Below, piece by piece: positions 50,978 to 60,436 of a stretch of DNA of 64,000 bases (positions within the stretch are counted from its first letter, which is position 1; each line of letters opens with the position of its first letter). Source of the stretch: Acidimicrobiaceae bacterium (lineage in GTDB: Bacteria; Actinomycetota; Acidimicrobiia; Acidimicrobiales; Aldehydirespiratoraceae). Below the pieces are notes generated by a model. The model ran no database searches and had not been told where the DNA came from. It saw only the letters and a program-made list of their open reading frames with translations. The DNA lies in NCBI GenBank assembly GCA_009837445.1, contig VXTM01000004.1, positions 158,900 through 222,899 of the forward strand. Reading direction: 5' to 3'. The position numbers and the translations under genes were made by a program.

Positions 50978-52861
50978 ATGAAGTTCTGGCGCGTAATCGC
51001 GGCCCTAGCAGTCGTCACGCTTGTGGCATCCGCATGCGGAGACGACGAAGAAGCCGCTCCGGACACCAGCGCGGCCGACGCCGCGCTCGCGCAGGCTCAG
51101 GCCGACGCCACCGCTGCCCAGGCGGAGGCCGATGCGGCCGCCGCTGAGGCTGACGCGGCTGCTGCCGCAGCAGCCGAGGCCCAGGCAGCCCTCGAGGCTG
51201 CCATGGCCGAAGCCGAGGGCGCGGTGGACCCAGAGGTGGTGGCCGAGCTCGAGGCGGCACTTGAAGCAGCCCAGGCCGATGCAGACGCAGCCAGGGCAGA
51301 GGCCGAAGCGGCTGCCGCTGCGGCTGAGGAGGCTGCCGCCGCGGCCGAGGCTCCAGAAGAGGAGCCTGCCGCGCCAGTCGAAGAGGGGCCATCAGGAACA
51401 CTCCGTGTCGCGGTCGACCGGGACGTGGAGAACCTCGACCCCAACTTCGCCAAGCAGATCATCGCCGAGACCTTCTCGCAGGCCGTCTTCGACAGCCTGA
51501 TCACGTTCAGCTACGAAGGCGACTTCATTCCCCTGCTGGCTTCCGAGTTCGCGTTCACATCCGACACCACCCTCGAGTTCTGGCTACGGGAGGGCATCAC
51601 CTTCCACAACGGCGAGACATTCGACGCCAGGTCGGTAACCACCTCGGTGGCCAGGATGCAGGACGAGGACGAGGGATCCCACCTCATCCGGAACTTCGCC
51701 AGCATCGTCGAGGTCGAGGTGGTCAACGACTACCACGTGATCATGCACCTGTCGGGTCCGGACGCGCAGCTGCTGCACGCGCTGACGAGACTGCCGATGG
51801 TCCCGCCCGACCACTACGCGGCAGTCGGTCAGGCCGAGTTCGCGCAGAACCCGATCGGCAGCGGGCCGTTCAAGTTCGTCGAGTACGTGATCGACAGCCA
51901 CACCATCTTCGAGGCCAACCCCGACTACTGGGACGGCAGCCCCAAGGGCAAGCCCCTGGTCGCCGAGGTCGTCATGCGGGTGATCCCCGAGCCCACCACC
52001 CGGGTGTCTGAGCTGGTGACCGGCGGCGTGGACCTGATCGCCGCGGTTCCGCTCGACCAGCGCTCAGTGGTCACCGACGCCGGCATGACCAACATCAGCT
52101 ACGCCGACGGGCGGGTAGCCGTGGCCCGCATCAACTCGTCGAACATCGGCGTGTCAGCGGAGGCCGCCGAGGGTGAGGCCGCCAGGGGCTTCGAGGCGCT
52201 CACCGACGTCAGGGTCAGGCAGGCTCTGAATTACGCGGTCGACCGCCAGACCATCATCGATGCCCTGCTAGGCGGGACCGCCACGCCGCTGGGTCAGCCG
52301 TTCGTACCCGGCGGCTTCGGCTACAACCCCGACAACGAGGCTTACCCCTACGATCCGGACAGGGCCCGGGAGCTGCTGGCTGAGGCCGGCTACGGCGATG
52401 GGCTCAACATCAAGCTCACCGCCCAGAACACGATCCTCTCCGACGTGCTGACTGCGCTGGTGGACTACTTCGCCGACGTGGGTGTCACGGCCGAACTAGA
52501 GGTGATCGAGCCCGGACTCGGCAATCAGAGGCTGCTGGCCGGCGACTACGACCCGCTGTTCATGAGCACCTGGTATCCGGCTGAGACGTTCTTCCACTTC
52601 CTGATCCGCTGCGAGGGGCTCATCAGCACCTACTGCAACCCGGATCTGGAGCCTCTGCTTCTGGAGGAGAAGCAGACCCTGGACATCGGCGAGCGGAACC
52701 AGATCATTTGGCAGATCACCGACGTCCTCAGGGAGGAGGCACCGGCGCTGTGGCTGTGGAACTCCGAGAGCACCGCCGGTGTGAACACGAACAAGGTCTC
52801 GGGCTGGAAGAGCCACGCCCGCGGCTGGATCATGTTCACCGACGTCTCCGTGAGCGAGTAG
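50978..52861 (+). CDS. Oligopeptide/dipeptide-type ABC substrate-binding lipoprotein with coiled-coil stalk
   Basis: 627 residues. A lipoprotein signal (Cys20 in [10 protein letters not shown]) and an Ala/Glu/Gln stalk at ~33-123, then SBP family 5 from ~140: LRVAVDRDVENLDPNF, FWLREGITFHNGETFDA, VRQALNYAVDRQTIID. Family 5 proteins bind peptides, nickel chelates, opines or sugars. The first ~10 residues after Cys and the AMAEAEGAVDPEVVAELEA segment are nearly the same as in the polyamine-type protein at 29457, though the binding domains are unrelated families. It is first in a complete five-gene importer operon. Confidence 0.9.
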   Translation: MKFWRVIAALAVVTLVASACGDDEEAAPDTSAADAALAQAQADATAAQAEADAAAAEADAAAAAAAEAQAALEAAMAEAEGAVDPEVVAELEAALEAAQADADAARAEAEAAAAAAEEAAAAAEAPEEEPAAPVEEGPSGTLRVAVDRDVENLDPNFAKQIIAETFSQAVFDSLITFSYEGDFIPLLASEFAFTSDTTLEFWLREGITFHNGETFDARSVTTSVARMQDEDEGSHLIRNFASIVEVEVVNDYHVIMHLSGPDAQLLHALTRLPMVPPDHYAAVGQAEFAQNPIGSGPFKFVEYVIDSHTIFEANPDYWDGSPKGKPLVAEVVMRVIPEPTTRVSELVTGGVDLIAAVPLDQRSVVTDAGMTNISYADGRVAVARINSSNIGVSAEAAEGEAARGFEALTDVRVRQALNYAVDRQTIIDALLGGTATPLGQPFVPGGFGYNPDNEAYPYDPDRARELLAEAGYGDGLNIKLTAQNTILSDVLTALVDYFADVGVTAELEVIEPGLGNQRLLAGDYDPLFMSTWYPAETFFHFLIRCEGLISTYCNPDLEPLLLEEKQTLDIGERNQIIWQITDVLREEAPALWLWNSESTAGVNTNKVSGWKSHARGWIMFTDVSVSE

Positions 52862-52920
52862 ACGCTGCTAGCCGGTAGCCGTTAGGAAAAGGCGGTGGGC
52901 GCCCTAGACGTCACGCCCCA

Positions 52921-53838
52921 ATGCTGAGATTCCTGGTCCGCCGGATGCTGCACAGCATCCTGGTGCTGCTCGGCGTGCTGTTCGTGGTGCACGGGCTGCT
53001 GCTGCTCACCGGCGACCCGACCGCGGCCCTGCTGCCCCCCGACGCCGACGAGGAGGTACGCGAGAACCTCCGCCAGAAGCACGGGCTCGACGACCCCTTC
53101 CCGGTCCAGTACGTCAAGTTCGTGGGGCGGGCGGTGCGGGGCGACTTCGGCGACTCGTTCCGCCAGGCCCGCCCCGCGTTCGAGTTCGTGTCCGAGAAGG
53201 CCGGCGAGACGATCAAGCTGGGCGCCGTCGGGCTGGCGATCTCGTTGGCGGTAGGGGGTCCGCTCGGTGCTCTCTCGGCTCTGCGGAAGGGCACCTGGAT
53301 CGACCGTACAGCCCGGATGGTGGCCGCCATGGGCCAGGCCATCCCCGACTTCTGGCTGGGCATCATGCTGATCCTCATCCTGGGGGTGAATCTCAACTGG
53401 CTGCCCATCTCGGGCACCGGTGACTGGAGGCACCTGGTGATGCCGGGACTCGTGGTGGCCCTGCCCACACTGCCGGCCGTGGTGCGCATCTACCGGTCGA
53501 GCCTGATCGGGGTGCTCGACCGGGACTATGTGCGGGCCGCCCGGGCCCGGGGCCTCAGAGGCGCTCAGGTGTTCGGACGCCACGTGGCCCGCAACGCGGC
53601 CATCCCGATCGTGACCGTCCTCGCCTTCGAGGTCGGATCGATCATGTCGGGAGCGCTCATCGCCGAGGTGATCTTCGCCTATCCGGGGATGGGCCGGGTG
53701 GCCTACCAAGCGATCATCAACCGCGACATCGCGGTGGTCCAGGCCTATGTGTTCATGGTCAGCCTGATCGTGGTGACCACCAACATGCTCCTCGACATCG
53801 CCTACTCGATGCTCGACCCCAGGGTACGGGTGAGATGA
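52921..53838 (+). CDS. Peptide-type ABC permease (DppB-like)
   Basis: 305 residues. The start LRFLVRRMLHSILVLLGVLFVVH, the D..GDFGDSF element, and the EAA loop YVRAARARGLRGAQVFGRHVARNA are typical. Six membrane segments are expected. It pairs with the next permease, which overlaps by ATGA. Confidence 0.93.
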   Translation: MLRFLVRRMLHSILVLLGVLFVVHGLLLLTGDPTAALLPPDADEEVRENLRQKHGLDDPFPVQYVKFVGRAVRGDFGDSFRQARPAFEFVSEKAGETIKLGAVGLAISLAVGGPLGALSALRKGTWIDRTARMVAAMGQAIPDFWLGIMLILILGVNLNWLPISGTGDWRHLVMPGLVVALPTLPAVVRIYRSSLIGVLDRDYVRAARARGLRGAQVFGRHVARNAAIPIVTVLAFEVGSIMSGALIAEVIFAYPGMGRVAYQAIINRDIAVVQAYVFMVSLIVVTTNMLLDIAYSMLDPRVRVR

Positions 53839-54761
53839 AGGTCCGGACCCGCCCCGACAGCGGCACCGCCGAGGCGGCGACGGCCAGCACCAGGCGCCTG
53901 ACACGGGCCGCCGCCGCCGCTCGGAGGCGCACCCGGGCCACGCTGATCCTGTCGGCCGGCTTCCTGGCCGTGATCGTGCTGGTGTCGGTGCTGGCCCCCT
54001 GGATCACCTGGCACGATCCGCTCGACGCCGAACTGGTCAACCGGCTGCAGCCCCCCGGCTGGCTCGACGGGGGCTCGTGGAGCCACCCGTTGGGAACCGA
54101 CTCCACCGGCCGGGACCTGTTCACCCGGATGCTGTTCGGGGTGAGGCTGTCACTGCTCATCGGGCTGGCCGCGGTGGCCTGCGGAGGCATCATTGGAGTG
54201 ACCGCGGGGATCCTGGCCGGCTACTACGACGAGAAGATCGCGGCGGTCGGCTTCGGCCGGGTCGCCGACATCCAGCAGGCCATCCCGTTCGTGGTGCTGG
54301 CGCTGGCCGTGGTGGCCTCGATCGGCCCCTCGTTCCGGAACCTGATCCTGATCCTGGGCGTGGGCTCCTGGCTCTTCTACTACCGCATCGTCCGGGGCGA
54401 GGTGCTCAAGATCCGGGAGGAGTCCTACATCGACGCGGCCAAGGCCATGGGGAAGTCCGACGCCGGCATCCTCATCTCCCACGTGCTGCCCAACAGCTTC
54501 GCGCCGGTCATTGTGATCGTCACGCTCTTCGTGCCCCGTCTGATCATGTTCGCGGCGGCCCTCAGCTTCCTCGGTCTCGGCGTCCAGCCGCCGCGGGCGG
54601 AGCTGGGCCTGATGATCTCCGAGGGACGCGGGCTGATCCAGCAGGCCTGGTGGCTCACTGTGTTCCCGGGCGCGCTGCTGGCCGGGATCGTCCTGGCCAT
54701 GAACACCTTGGGCGACTGGCTGCGTGAGCGGCTGGACCCGACCCTGAGGGTCAGGCAGTAG
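53835..54761 (+). CDS. Peptide-type ABC permease (DppC-like)
   Basis: 308 residues. An Arg/Ala-rich N-terminus precedes membrane helix 1. HPLGTDSTGRDLFTRMLFGVRLSLLIGL is the DppC signature, and the EAA loop is YIDAAKAMGKSDAGILISHVLPN. A three-base gap separates it from the ATPase gene. Confidence 0.93.
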   Translation: MKVRTRPDSGTAEAATASTRRLTRAAAAARRRTRATLILSAGFLAVIVLVSVLAPWITWHDPLDAELVNRLQPPGWLDGGSWSHPLGTDSTGRDLFTRMLFGVRLSLLIGLAAVACGGIIGVTAGILAGYYDEKIAAVGFGRVADIQQAIPFVVLALAVVASIGPSFRNLILILGVGSWLFYYRIVRGEVLKIREESYIDAAKAMGKSDAGILISHVLPNSFAPVIVIVTLFVPRLIMFAAALSFLGLGVQPPRAELGLMISEGRGLIQQAWWLTVFPGALLAGIVLAMNTLGDWLRERLDPTLRVRQ

Positions 54762-54764
54762 GCC

Positions 54765-55766
54765 ATGGCGCCGGACACCGGCACCGTGAGCTCCCAGGTG
54801 CTCGCCGTCGAGGGCCTGACCGTCTCGTTCCGGGCCGTGGCCGGAGTGGTCCCCGCGGTCCGGGGCGTCGACGTGACCGTGGGCGCGGGCGAGACCGTGG
54901 CTCTGGTCGGCGAGTCGGGATCGGGTAAGAGCGCCTCGGTGCTCGGCATGCTGGGCCTGTTCCACCCCGACAGCGCCGCGGTCGAGGCCGAGCGCTTCGA
55001 GTTCGAGGACATGGAGCTGTCGGCCGGCCGCCGCGAGGACCTTCAGGACCTTCTGGGCACCCGCATCGGGATCATCTTCCAGGACCCCCAGAGCAGCCTC
55101 GACCCGACCATGAAGGTGGGCAGGCAGATCGCCGAGGTGCCCCGCCTGCGCCTGGGCCTCGACCGGAACACCGTGCGCCGTAAGGTGCTCGACAGCCTGG
55201 CCGAGGTCGGCATCCGCGACCCCGAGTGGTGCGCGTCGGCCTATCCCCACGAGCTGAGCGGCGGGATGCGCCAGCGAGCCATGATCGCCACCGTCATGAT
55301 CGCCGGACCGTCGCTGCTGATCGCCGACGAGCCCACCACCGCGCTGGACGTGACCCTTCAGGCCCAGGTAATCGACCTGCTGGCCACGCTCCAGGAGGAG
55401 CGGGGCACGGGAATCCTGTTCATCACCCACGACCTGTCGCTGGTGTCGGAGTTCGCCGACCGGGTGATGGTGATGTACGCCGGCACGGTGGTCGAGTCGG
55501 GGGACACCGAAGCCGTCGTGAACCACCCTTCGCATCCCTACACCAGGGCCCTGCTGGAGTCGGTCCCCCGCCTCGACGGAGGCCGGGTGAGACCGATACA
55601 GGGACGCCCGCCCGATCCGCGGGACCTGCCCAGCGGCTGCCCGTTCCGCACCCGGTGCGACCACGCCCACGATCGTTGCGAGCAGGTCGAGCCGCCCACC
55701 TTCAGACTCCCCAGCGGTCAGACGATCCGCTGCTGGCTCGGCGAGCAGGACGGCGAGCCGTGCTGA
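54765..55766 (+). CDS. Peptide-type ABC ATP-binding protein (DppD-like)
   Basis: 333 residues. Walker A GESGSGKSA, FQDPQSSLDPTMK, LSGGMRQRAMIA and LLIADEPTTALD are visible. The C-terminal oligo_HPY domain carries CPFRTRCDHAHDRC, which in DppD/OppD holds an iron-sulfur cluster. It works as heterodimer with the next gene product, which overlaps by 7 bp. Confidence 0.93.
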   Translation: MAPDTGTVSSQVLAVEGLTVSFRAVAGVVPAVRGVDVTVGAGETVALVGESGSGKSASVLGMLGLFHPDSAAVEAERFEFEDMELSAGRREDLQDLLGTRIGIIFQDPQSSLDPTMKVGRQIAEVPRLRLGLDRNTVRRKVLDSLAEVGIRDPEWCASAYPHELSGGMRQRAMIATVMIAGPSLLIADEPTTALDVTLQAQVIDLLATLQEERGTGILFITHDLSLVSEFADRVMVMYAGTVVESGDTEAVVNHPSHPYTRALLESVPRLDGGRVRPIQGRPPDPRDLPSGCPFRTRCDHAHDRCEQVEPPTFRLPSGQTIRCWLGEQDGEPC

Positions 55767-56842
55767 GACTGGGCACAGCTTCCGGGGGAAGCCGCACCTT
55801 CCATGCGGCCCGCGACGACGGTGTGCTGCTGGAGCTGAGCGACGTGGTCGTCTCCTACTCACGGGGGGCGCTGGCCCTGCGCCAGCACGAGGGCCTGCCC
55901 GCGGTGGGGGGCGTGTCGCTGTCGGTGAGGGTGCGCCAGTCCGTGGGCCTAGTGGGCGAGTCGGGCAGCGGAAAGACGAGCCTGGGCCGCAGCATCATGA
56001 GGCTGGCCCCGCTGACCTCCGGCCGGATCTCGGTGGCGGAGCCCGGCACCGCCGGCGCCGACGGGTCGGGGCGGGTCGCCCGGAGGCTGGCCCGGTCGGT
56101 GCAGATCATCTTCCAGGACCCCTACTCGAGCCTCGACCCCCGCCACAGCGTCGAACGGATCATCAGTGACGCCATGCGGGTCCACCGGCTGGCAGCGCGG
56201 GCCGAGCGGTCGGCGAGGACCGCCGACCTGCTGGAGCGGGTCGGCCTGCCGGCCGCCTTCGCCAAGCGGTACCCCCACGAGCTTTCTGGCGGCCAGCGCC
56301 AGAGGGTGTGCATCGCCCGGGCCCTGGCCGTTCAGCCGAAGGTGATCATCTGCGACGAGCCCACCAGCGCCCTTGACGTGTCGATCCAGGCCCAGGTGAT
56401 CGAGCTGTTGCAGGACCTCCAGGAGTCCGAGGACCTGACCTTCCTGTTCATCACCCACGACCTGGCCCTGCTGCCCCAGTTGGTCTCGAGCGTGGCGGTG
56501 ATGTACCTCGGCCGGCTGGTGGAGGTCGGCCCGACCAGGGATCTGCTCGACAACCCCCGTCACCCCTACACAGTGTCGCTGGTGTCGGCCGCCCCGGTGC
56601 TGGGCCATCGCCGGGTGCGCAGCACGAGCCGGCTGCTCAAGCCCGACGACGCCGCCGACGGCGCCACCGAGGGCTGTAGCTTCCGCCCCCGCTGCTGGCT
56701 CTACCCGACCCTGGACGCCGAGCAGGCCCGGCGGTGCGAGGTGGAGTCCCCCGACCTTCCGCAGACCCCGGTCGAGATCGGCCGGCGGGCGGCCTGCCAC
56801 TTCGAGGACCTGGTCGAGGCCCGGCAGCCGTCCACCATCTGA
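55760..56842 (+). CDS. Peptide-type ABC ATP-binding protein (DppF-like)
   Basis: 360 residues from GTG 55760, overlapping the preceding stop. Walker A GESGSGKTS, FQDPYSSLDPRH, LSGGQRQRVCIARAL, IICDEPTSALD, and a C-terminal CSFRPRCWLYPTLDAEQARRC cysteine cluster. It completes the importer. The ORF-track frame before 55760 runs through the DppD-like gene in another frame. Confidence 0.92.
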   Translation: MLRLGTASGGSRTFHAARDDGVLLELSDVVVSYSRGALALRQHEGLPAVGGVSLSVRVRQSVGLVGESGSGKTSLGRSIMRLAPLTSGRISVAEPGTAGADGSGRVARRLARSVQIIFQDPYSSLDPRHSVERIISDAMRVHRLAARAERSARTADLLERVGLPAAFAKRYPHELSGGQRQRVCIARALAVQPKVIICDEPTSALDVSIQAQVIELLQDLQESEDLTFLFITHDLALLPQLVSSVAVMYLGRLVEVGPTRDLLDNPRHPYTVSLVSAAPVLGHRRVRSTSRLLKPDDAADGATEGCSFRPRCWLYPTLDAEQARRCEVESPDLPQTPVEIGRRAACHFEDLVEARQPSTI

Positions 56843-56892
56843 CAGCCAGCCCGCCCTCGACTTGCGATTTCATTGCCTGTCCGTTATTCTCC

Positions 56893-56910
56893 AGGGTGCC
56901 GGAGCGCCCT
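56893..56910. terminator. Hairpin between convergent transporter and acyl-CoA dehydrogenase genes
   Basis: AGGGTGC-cgga-GCGCCCT forms seven pairs (one G-T) around a four-base loop in the 87-bp convergent spacer. No T-tract follows; a terminator is likely from position only. Confidence 0.4.
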
Positions 56911-56929
56911 CCTGCAGAGCGGACGATGC

Positions 56930-58237
56930 CTAGAGGTTGGCGATCTCGTGCTCGATTCGGGCCTCGATATGGGCCCGAGCCGCCTCTATACGGGTCGGCA
57001 GGTGCATCGACGGGTACTGGCCCTCGTGGGGCGCATATCCCTTGAGCACCTGCTTGGCGATGGTGTCCTTGTGGACCTCGGTGGGGCCGTCGGCGATGCC
57101 CATGACCGGCCCCGACATCCACATGTGGGCCAGCGGCATCAGGTTGGACACACCCAGCGAGCCGTGGGCGTGCATGGCCCGGTACACCACGTCGATCAGC
57201 ACCTTGGGGGTAGCCACCTTCACGCCTGCGATGTGCTGACGGATCTGGGCGTAGTCGCCGACGGTGTCGATCAGCCAGGCGCAGTGCAGCACCTGGAGGC
57301 GGAACTGCTGGATCTGGACCCAGGAGTCGGCGATCCAGTGCTGGATGGACTGCTTCTCGGCGATGAGGGTGCCCTTGGTCTCGCGTGACAGCACCCGCTC
57401 GCACATCATGTCCAGGGCCCGCTGGGCGGTGCCCACCGACCGCATTGCGTGATGGACCCGGCCGCCGCCCAGGCGAGTCTGGGCGATCTTGAACCCCGAG
57501 CCCTCGTCGCCCAGGAGGTTCTCGGCCGGCACCCGCACATCGTTGAACCGCAGATGCGGGTGGTCGCCCTCCCCCAGCGGCTCCGATCCCAGGCCCACGT
57601 CGGCCACCACCTCCAGGCCATCGGCGTCCGACGGCACCAGGATCATCGACGAGCCCCGGTACACCGGCACGTCGGGGTTGGTGATCACCATCACGATCAG
57701 GAACGTTGAGTAGCCGAAGTTGGAGGCGAACCACTTGTCGCCGGTGATCACCCACTCGTCGCCGTCGCGCCTAGCCCGGCACGTGAAGTAGTTGGGGTCC
57801 GACCCGCCCTGGGGCTCGGTCATCGAGTACGTGGACGAGATCTCACCGTCCAGCAGCGGCCGCAGGTACCGCTGGTGCTGCTCATCAGTGCCGTAGTGGG
57901 CCAGGATCTCGGCGTTGCCCGAGTCGGGCGCCTGGCAGCCGAACACGATCTGGGCCCACAGCGACCGGCCCAGGATCTCGTTCATCAGGGCCAGCTTCAC
58001 CTGGCCGTATCCGGGTCCTCCCAGCTCCGGCCCGAGGTGGCAGGCCCACAGGCCCCGGTCCTGGGCCTGTCGCTGCAGGGGCCGCACCAGGGCGTTGGCG
58101 GTGTCGTTGGTGCGGTCGAAGGGGCTGACGGTTTCGCGGAAGTACAGGTCGAGCGGCTCGACCTCCTCGGTGACGAACCGGTCCATCCAGTCGAGCTGCG
58201 CCTGGAACTCCGTCTCGACCGAGAAGTCAATGGCCAT
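56930..58237 (-). CDS. Acyl-CoA dehydrogenase (ACAD10/11-like)
   Basis: 435 residues. TYSMTEPQGGSDPNYF and WVITGDKWFASN bind FAD and substrate; VMGIADGPTEVHKDTIAKQVLKGY holds the C-terminal catalytic Glu. It is FAD-dependent and cytoplasmic. The kinase-like gene at 58257 ends 19 bp upstream on the same strand. Human ACAD10/11 carry these two domains in one protein. TAGCTT on the minus strand lies 6 nt before the ATG, so it may also be transcribed separately and leaderless. Confidence 0.9.
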   Translation of the reverse strand: MAIDFSVETEFQAQLDWMDRFVTEEVEPLDLYFRETVSPFDRTNDTANALVRPLQRQAQDRGLWACHLGPELGGPGYGQVKLALMNEILGRSLWAQIVFGCQAPDSGNAEILAHYGTDEQHQRYLRPLLDGEISSTYSMTEPQGGSDPNYFTCRARRDGDEWVITGDKWFASNFGYSTFLIVMVITNPDVPVYRGSSMILVPSDADGLEVVADVGLGSEPLGEGDHPHLRFNDVRVPAENLLGDEGSGFKIAQTRLGGGRVHHAMRSVGTAQRALDMMCERVLSRETKGTLIAEKQSIQHWIADSWVQIQQFRLQVLHCAWLIDTVGDYAQIRQHIAGVKVATPKVLIDVVYRAMHAHGSLGVSNLMPLAHMWMSGPVMGIADGPTEVHKDTIAKQVLKGYAPHEGQYPSMHLPTRIEAARAHIEARIEHEIANL

Positions 58238-58256
58238 GACCCAAAGCTACGCGCCG

Positions 58257-59375
58257 CTAGAGGGTGGTGGTGCGGGTCAGGTCGGCCGCGGCCTGGGCCA
58301 TGTCGAGCACGACCGCGCCGAAGGCCTCCATCTTGGGGTTGTCGGCCCCACCGGCCACGTAGCGGGCGTAGCCGCCCTCCAGCACGATGGCCATCTTGAA
58401 GCGGGCCAGGATCACGTAGTAGTCGATCTCGTCGACATCGCGGCCCGAAACGGCCGCGTAGCGCTCGAGCAGGTCGTCGCGGCCCGGCATGCCGGTGTAG
58501 TCCACATAGCCGCCGACCCGGCCCCCGGGCGCTCCTTCGCGGGTGTCGTCGGGCCAGCCCATCACCACCCAGGCCAGGTCCAGCAGAGGATCGCCGACCG
58601 TGCCCATCTCCCAGTCCACGATGGCGGCCATCCGGGCCGGTGCGCCGTGATGGAACATCACGTTGGCGAACTGGTAGTCGCCGTGCATGATCCCCGGTTC
58701 GTAGCTGCGGGGCTTGCGCCCCCTCAGCCAGCCTCCCGCAGTGTCCAGCCCAGGAATGTCCCGGAACTTGAACCGTTCGAGGTGGGCGTACCAGCGGTCC
58801 ACCTGGCGCTCGTGGAACCCGTCGGGCCGGCCCAGGCCCTCCAGGCCTCTCGCTCTCCAGTCGACCCGTGACAGCCGGGCGATGGCCTCCACCAGCTCGT
58901 AGGCCAGCCCGGCCCGGCTCTCCAGGTCCGAGTAGAACGGCTCCGGCCACTCGGGCTCGCTGATCGGCGACCAGCCGTCCACGAAGTCCATGAGATAGAA
59001 GGCCGCGCCCAGCACCTCGGGATCGTCGCAGGCGCCGGCCGCCCGCGCGTGGGGCACATCGGTCCCGTCCAGCGCGGCCAGTATCCGGTACTCGCGCATC
59101 ATGGTCTCGTTACGGCCGGGCGGCACCTGTCGGGGCGGGCGGCGCAGGGCCCAGCGATGCCCGCCCCTGCTCACCTCGAAGATCTCGTTGGAGGCACCGC
59201 CGGTGATGAACCGGCACGACAGCGGCTCGCCCTCCCCCGGCAGGCCCTGGGTGTCCATCCAGGCGCCGAGACGGGCCGGATCGACCAGGCCCCGGGTGCG
59301 CTCGGCAGCGGGGTCGGATCCGTCGACGTCGCCTGCAGATGGGCCTGCCGGCTCGCTGCCTGCCGGGCTGCTCAC
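58257..59375 (-). CDS. Aminoglycoside-phosphotransferase-fold kinase (APH family, ACAD-associated)
   Basis: 372 residues from GTG 59375; TAGGTT lies 8 nt before it. The protein-kinase-like catalytic elements are IMHGDYQFANVMF (catalytic Asp, Asn) and AAIVDWEMGTVGDPLLDLAW (metal Asp). SCRFITGGASNEIFEV and WALRRPP form the N-lobe. In animal ACAD10/11 the homologous domain phosphorylates a 4-hydroxyacyl-CoA so that the dehydrogenase domain can eliminate phosphate. The same role is likely here. It is not an antibiotic-resistance gene by context. Confidence 0.88.
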   Translation of the reverse strand: MSSPAGSEPAGPSAGDVDGSDPAAERTRGLVDPARLGAWMDTQGLPGEGEPLSCRFITGGASNEIFEVSRGGHRWALRRPPRQVPPGRNETMMREYRILAALDGTDVPHARAAGACDDPEVLGAAFYLMDFVDGWSPISEPEWPEPFYSDLESRAGLAYELVEAIARLSRVDWRARGLEGLGRPDGFHERQVDRWYAHLERFKFRDIPGLDTAGGWLRGRKPRSYEPGIMHGDYQFANVMFHHGAPARMAAIVDWEMGTVGDPLLDLAWVVMGWPDDTREGAPGGRVGGYVDYTGMPGRDDLLERYAAVSGRDVDEIDYYVILARFKMAIVLEGGYARYVAGGADNPKMEAFGAVVLDMAQAAADLTRTTTL

Positions 59376-59449
59376 GGTGGTCGAACCTACCCGTACTTCA
59401 CACGTGCGCCCCTTTAGGTCGCACCTAGTGCGGGTCTAGAGTCGCGGTG

Positions 59450-60436
59450 ATGCTGCGTTGCTCCGAGACGGACGAGTCTCTGCGTACTGCGAGCCCGCCG
59501 CTGGCATCGCTCAGGGTCCGGATCCTGCGCTTCTGCGCCATCGCATTGGCCCGGGTGATCGACGGTGCCGCCTGGGTGGGGTCGCGCCTGCCGTCGGGAC
59601 TGGCGCACGGGCTGGCCGTGGCGGGCGGGAACATCCAGTGGGCCCTCCGGCCCAAGAGGCGCCGGGACCTGGCCGCCAACCTGTGTCACGCCGTCGGGGC
59701 ACGTCCCGACGATCCGCTCGTTAAGCGGACCGTGCGCCGGGTGATGATCAACGAGTCCCACGCCGCCGCCGACCTGCTCTGGGCCATTGGGCGGCCCCGG
59801 GACTTCCTGGACACGGTCGTCTACGAGAACTGGCATTACGTCGACGACACCGTGAGCGAGGGCCGGGGCCTGATCCTCGCGGGCACCCACCTGGGCGGGT
59901 GGGAGGTGGCCACCGCCATCCCCGGAGAGAAGGTGCCGGTCCCCACCAACGTGATCGTGGCCGACAACTGGATCGCCTGGGCCATCGAGCACGTGCGCTC
60001 CGGGGTGGGATTGAGGGTCATGTACCGGCAGGCGGCCGCCCTGCGCAGCGTGCGCAGGCTCCAGGACGGCGAAGCAGTGCTGCTTCTGGGCGACAACAGC
60101 GAGTTCGCCGGGCACACCCACCGGGTGCGCTTCCTGAACAGCGAGATGCAAATGGCTGCCGGCGTGGCCGCGCTGGCTCGCCTCGCAGGCTCCCCCATCA
60201 TCTCCTTCACGGTCCTGCCGCTGGGCCCCCGGCGGTGGAAGGCCACGATGGATCCGCCCATCGAGCCGCCTCCCCCGCGGGCGGGACGGGACGGCGAGCA
60301 GGTGGTCCTTCAGCAGCTGGCCGATCGCTGGTCCGAAGCGATCAGGGCCAACCCCGAGCACTGGTCGATGGCCGCCCCCCTCGACTGGATCGACGCGAGC
60401 GCCGGCACCGAACCCCGAAGCGAGCGGCCGGAATGA
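59450..60436 (+). CDS. Lysophospholipid / Kdo2-lipid-A-type acyltransferase (LpxL/HtrB superfamily)
   Basis: ~328 residues. The HX4(D/E) motif appears as THLGGWE; VPTNVIVADNWIAWAIEH, LLLGDNSEF and SFTVLPLG match the family. In actinobacteria such enzymes acylate phosphatidylinositol mannosides (PatA-like) or other glycolipids at the inner face of the membrane. TAGAGT at 59437-59442 is 7 nt before ATG 59450, which favours this start over GTG 59447. Overlaps the PAP2 gene by ATGA. Confidence 0.85.
   Translation: MLRCSETDESLRTASPPLASLRVRILRFCAIALARVIDGAAWVGSRLPSGLAHGLAVAGGNIQWALRPKRRRDLAANLCHAVGARPDDPLVKRTVRRVMINESHAAADLLWAIGRPRDFLDTVVYENWHYVDDTVSEGRGLILAGTHLGGWEVATAIPGEKVPVPTNVIVADNWIAWAIEHVRSGVGLRVMYRQAAALRSVRRLQDGEAVLLLGDNSEFAGHTHRVRFLNSEMQMAAGVAALARLAGSPIISFTVLPLGPRRWKATMDPPIEPPPPRAGRDGEQVVLQQLADRWSEAIRANPEHWSMAAPLDWIDASAGTEPRSERPE

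Noticed and set aside
58257-59375. Antibiotic-resistance phosphotransferase
   Set aside because: The APH fold is present, but the tight linkage to an acyl-CoA dehydrogenase indicates acyl-CoA metabolism.
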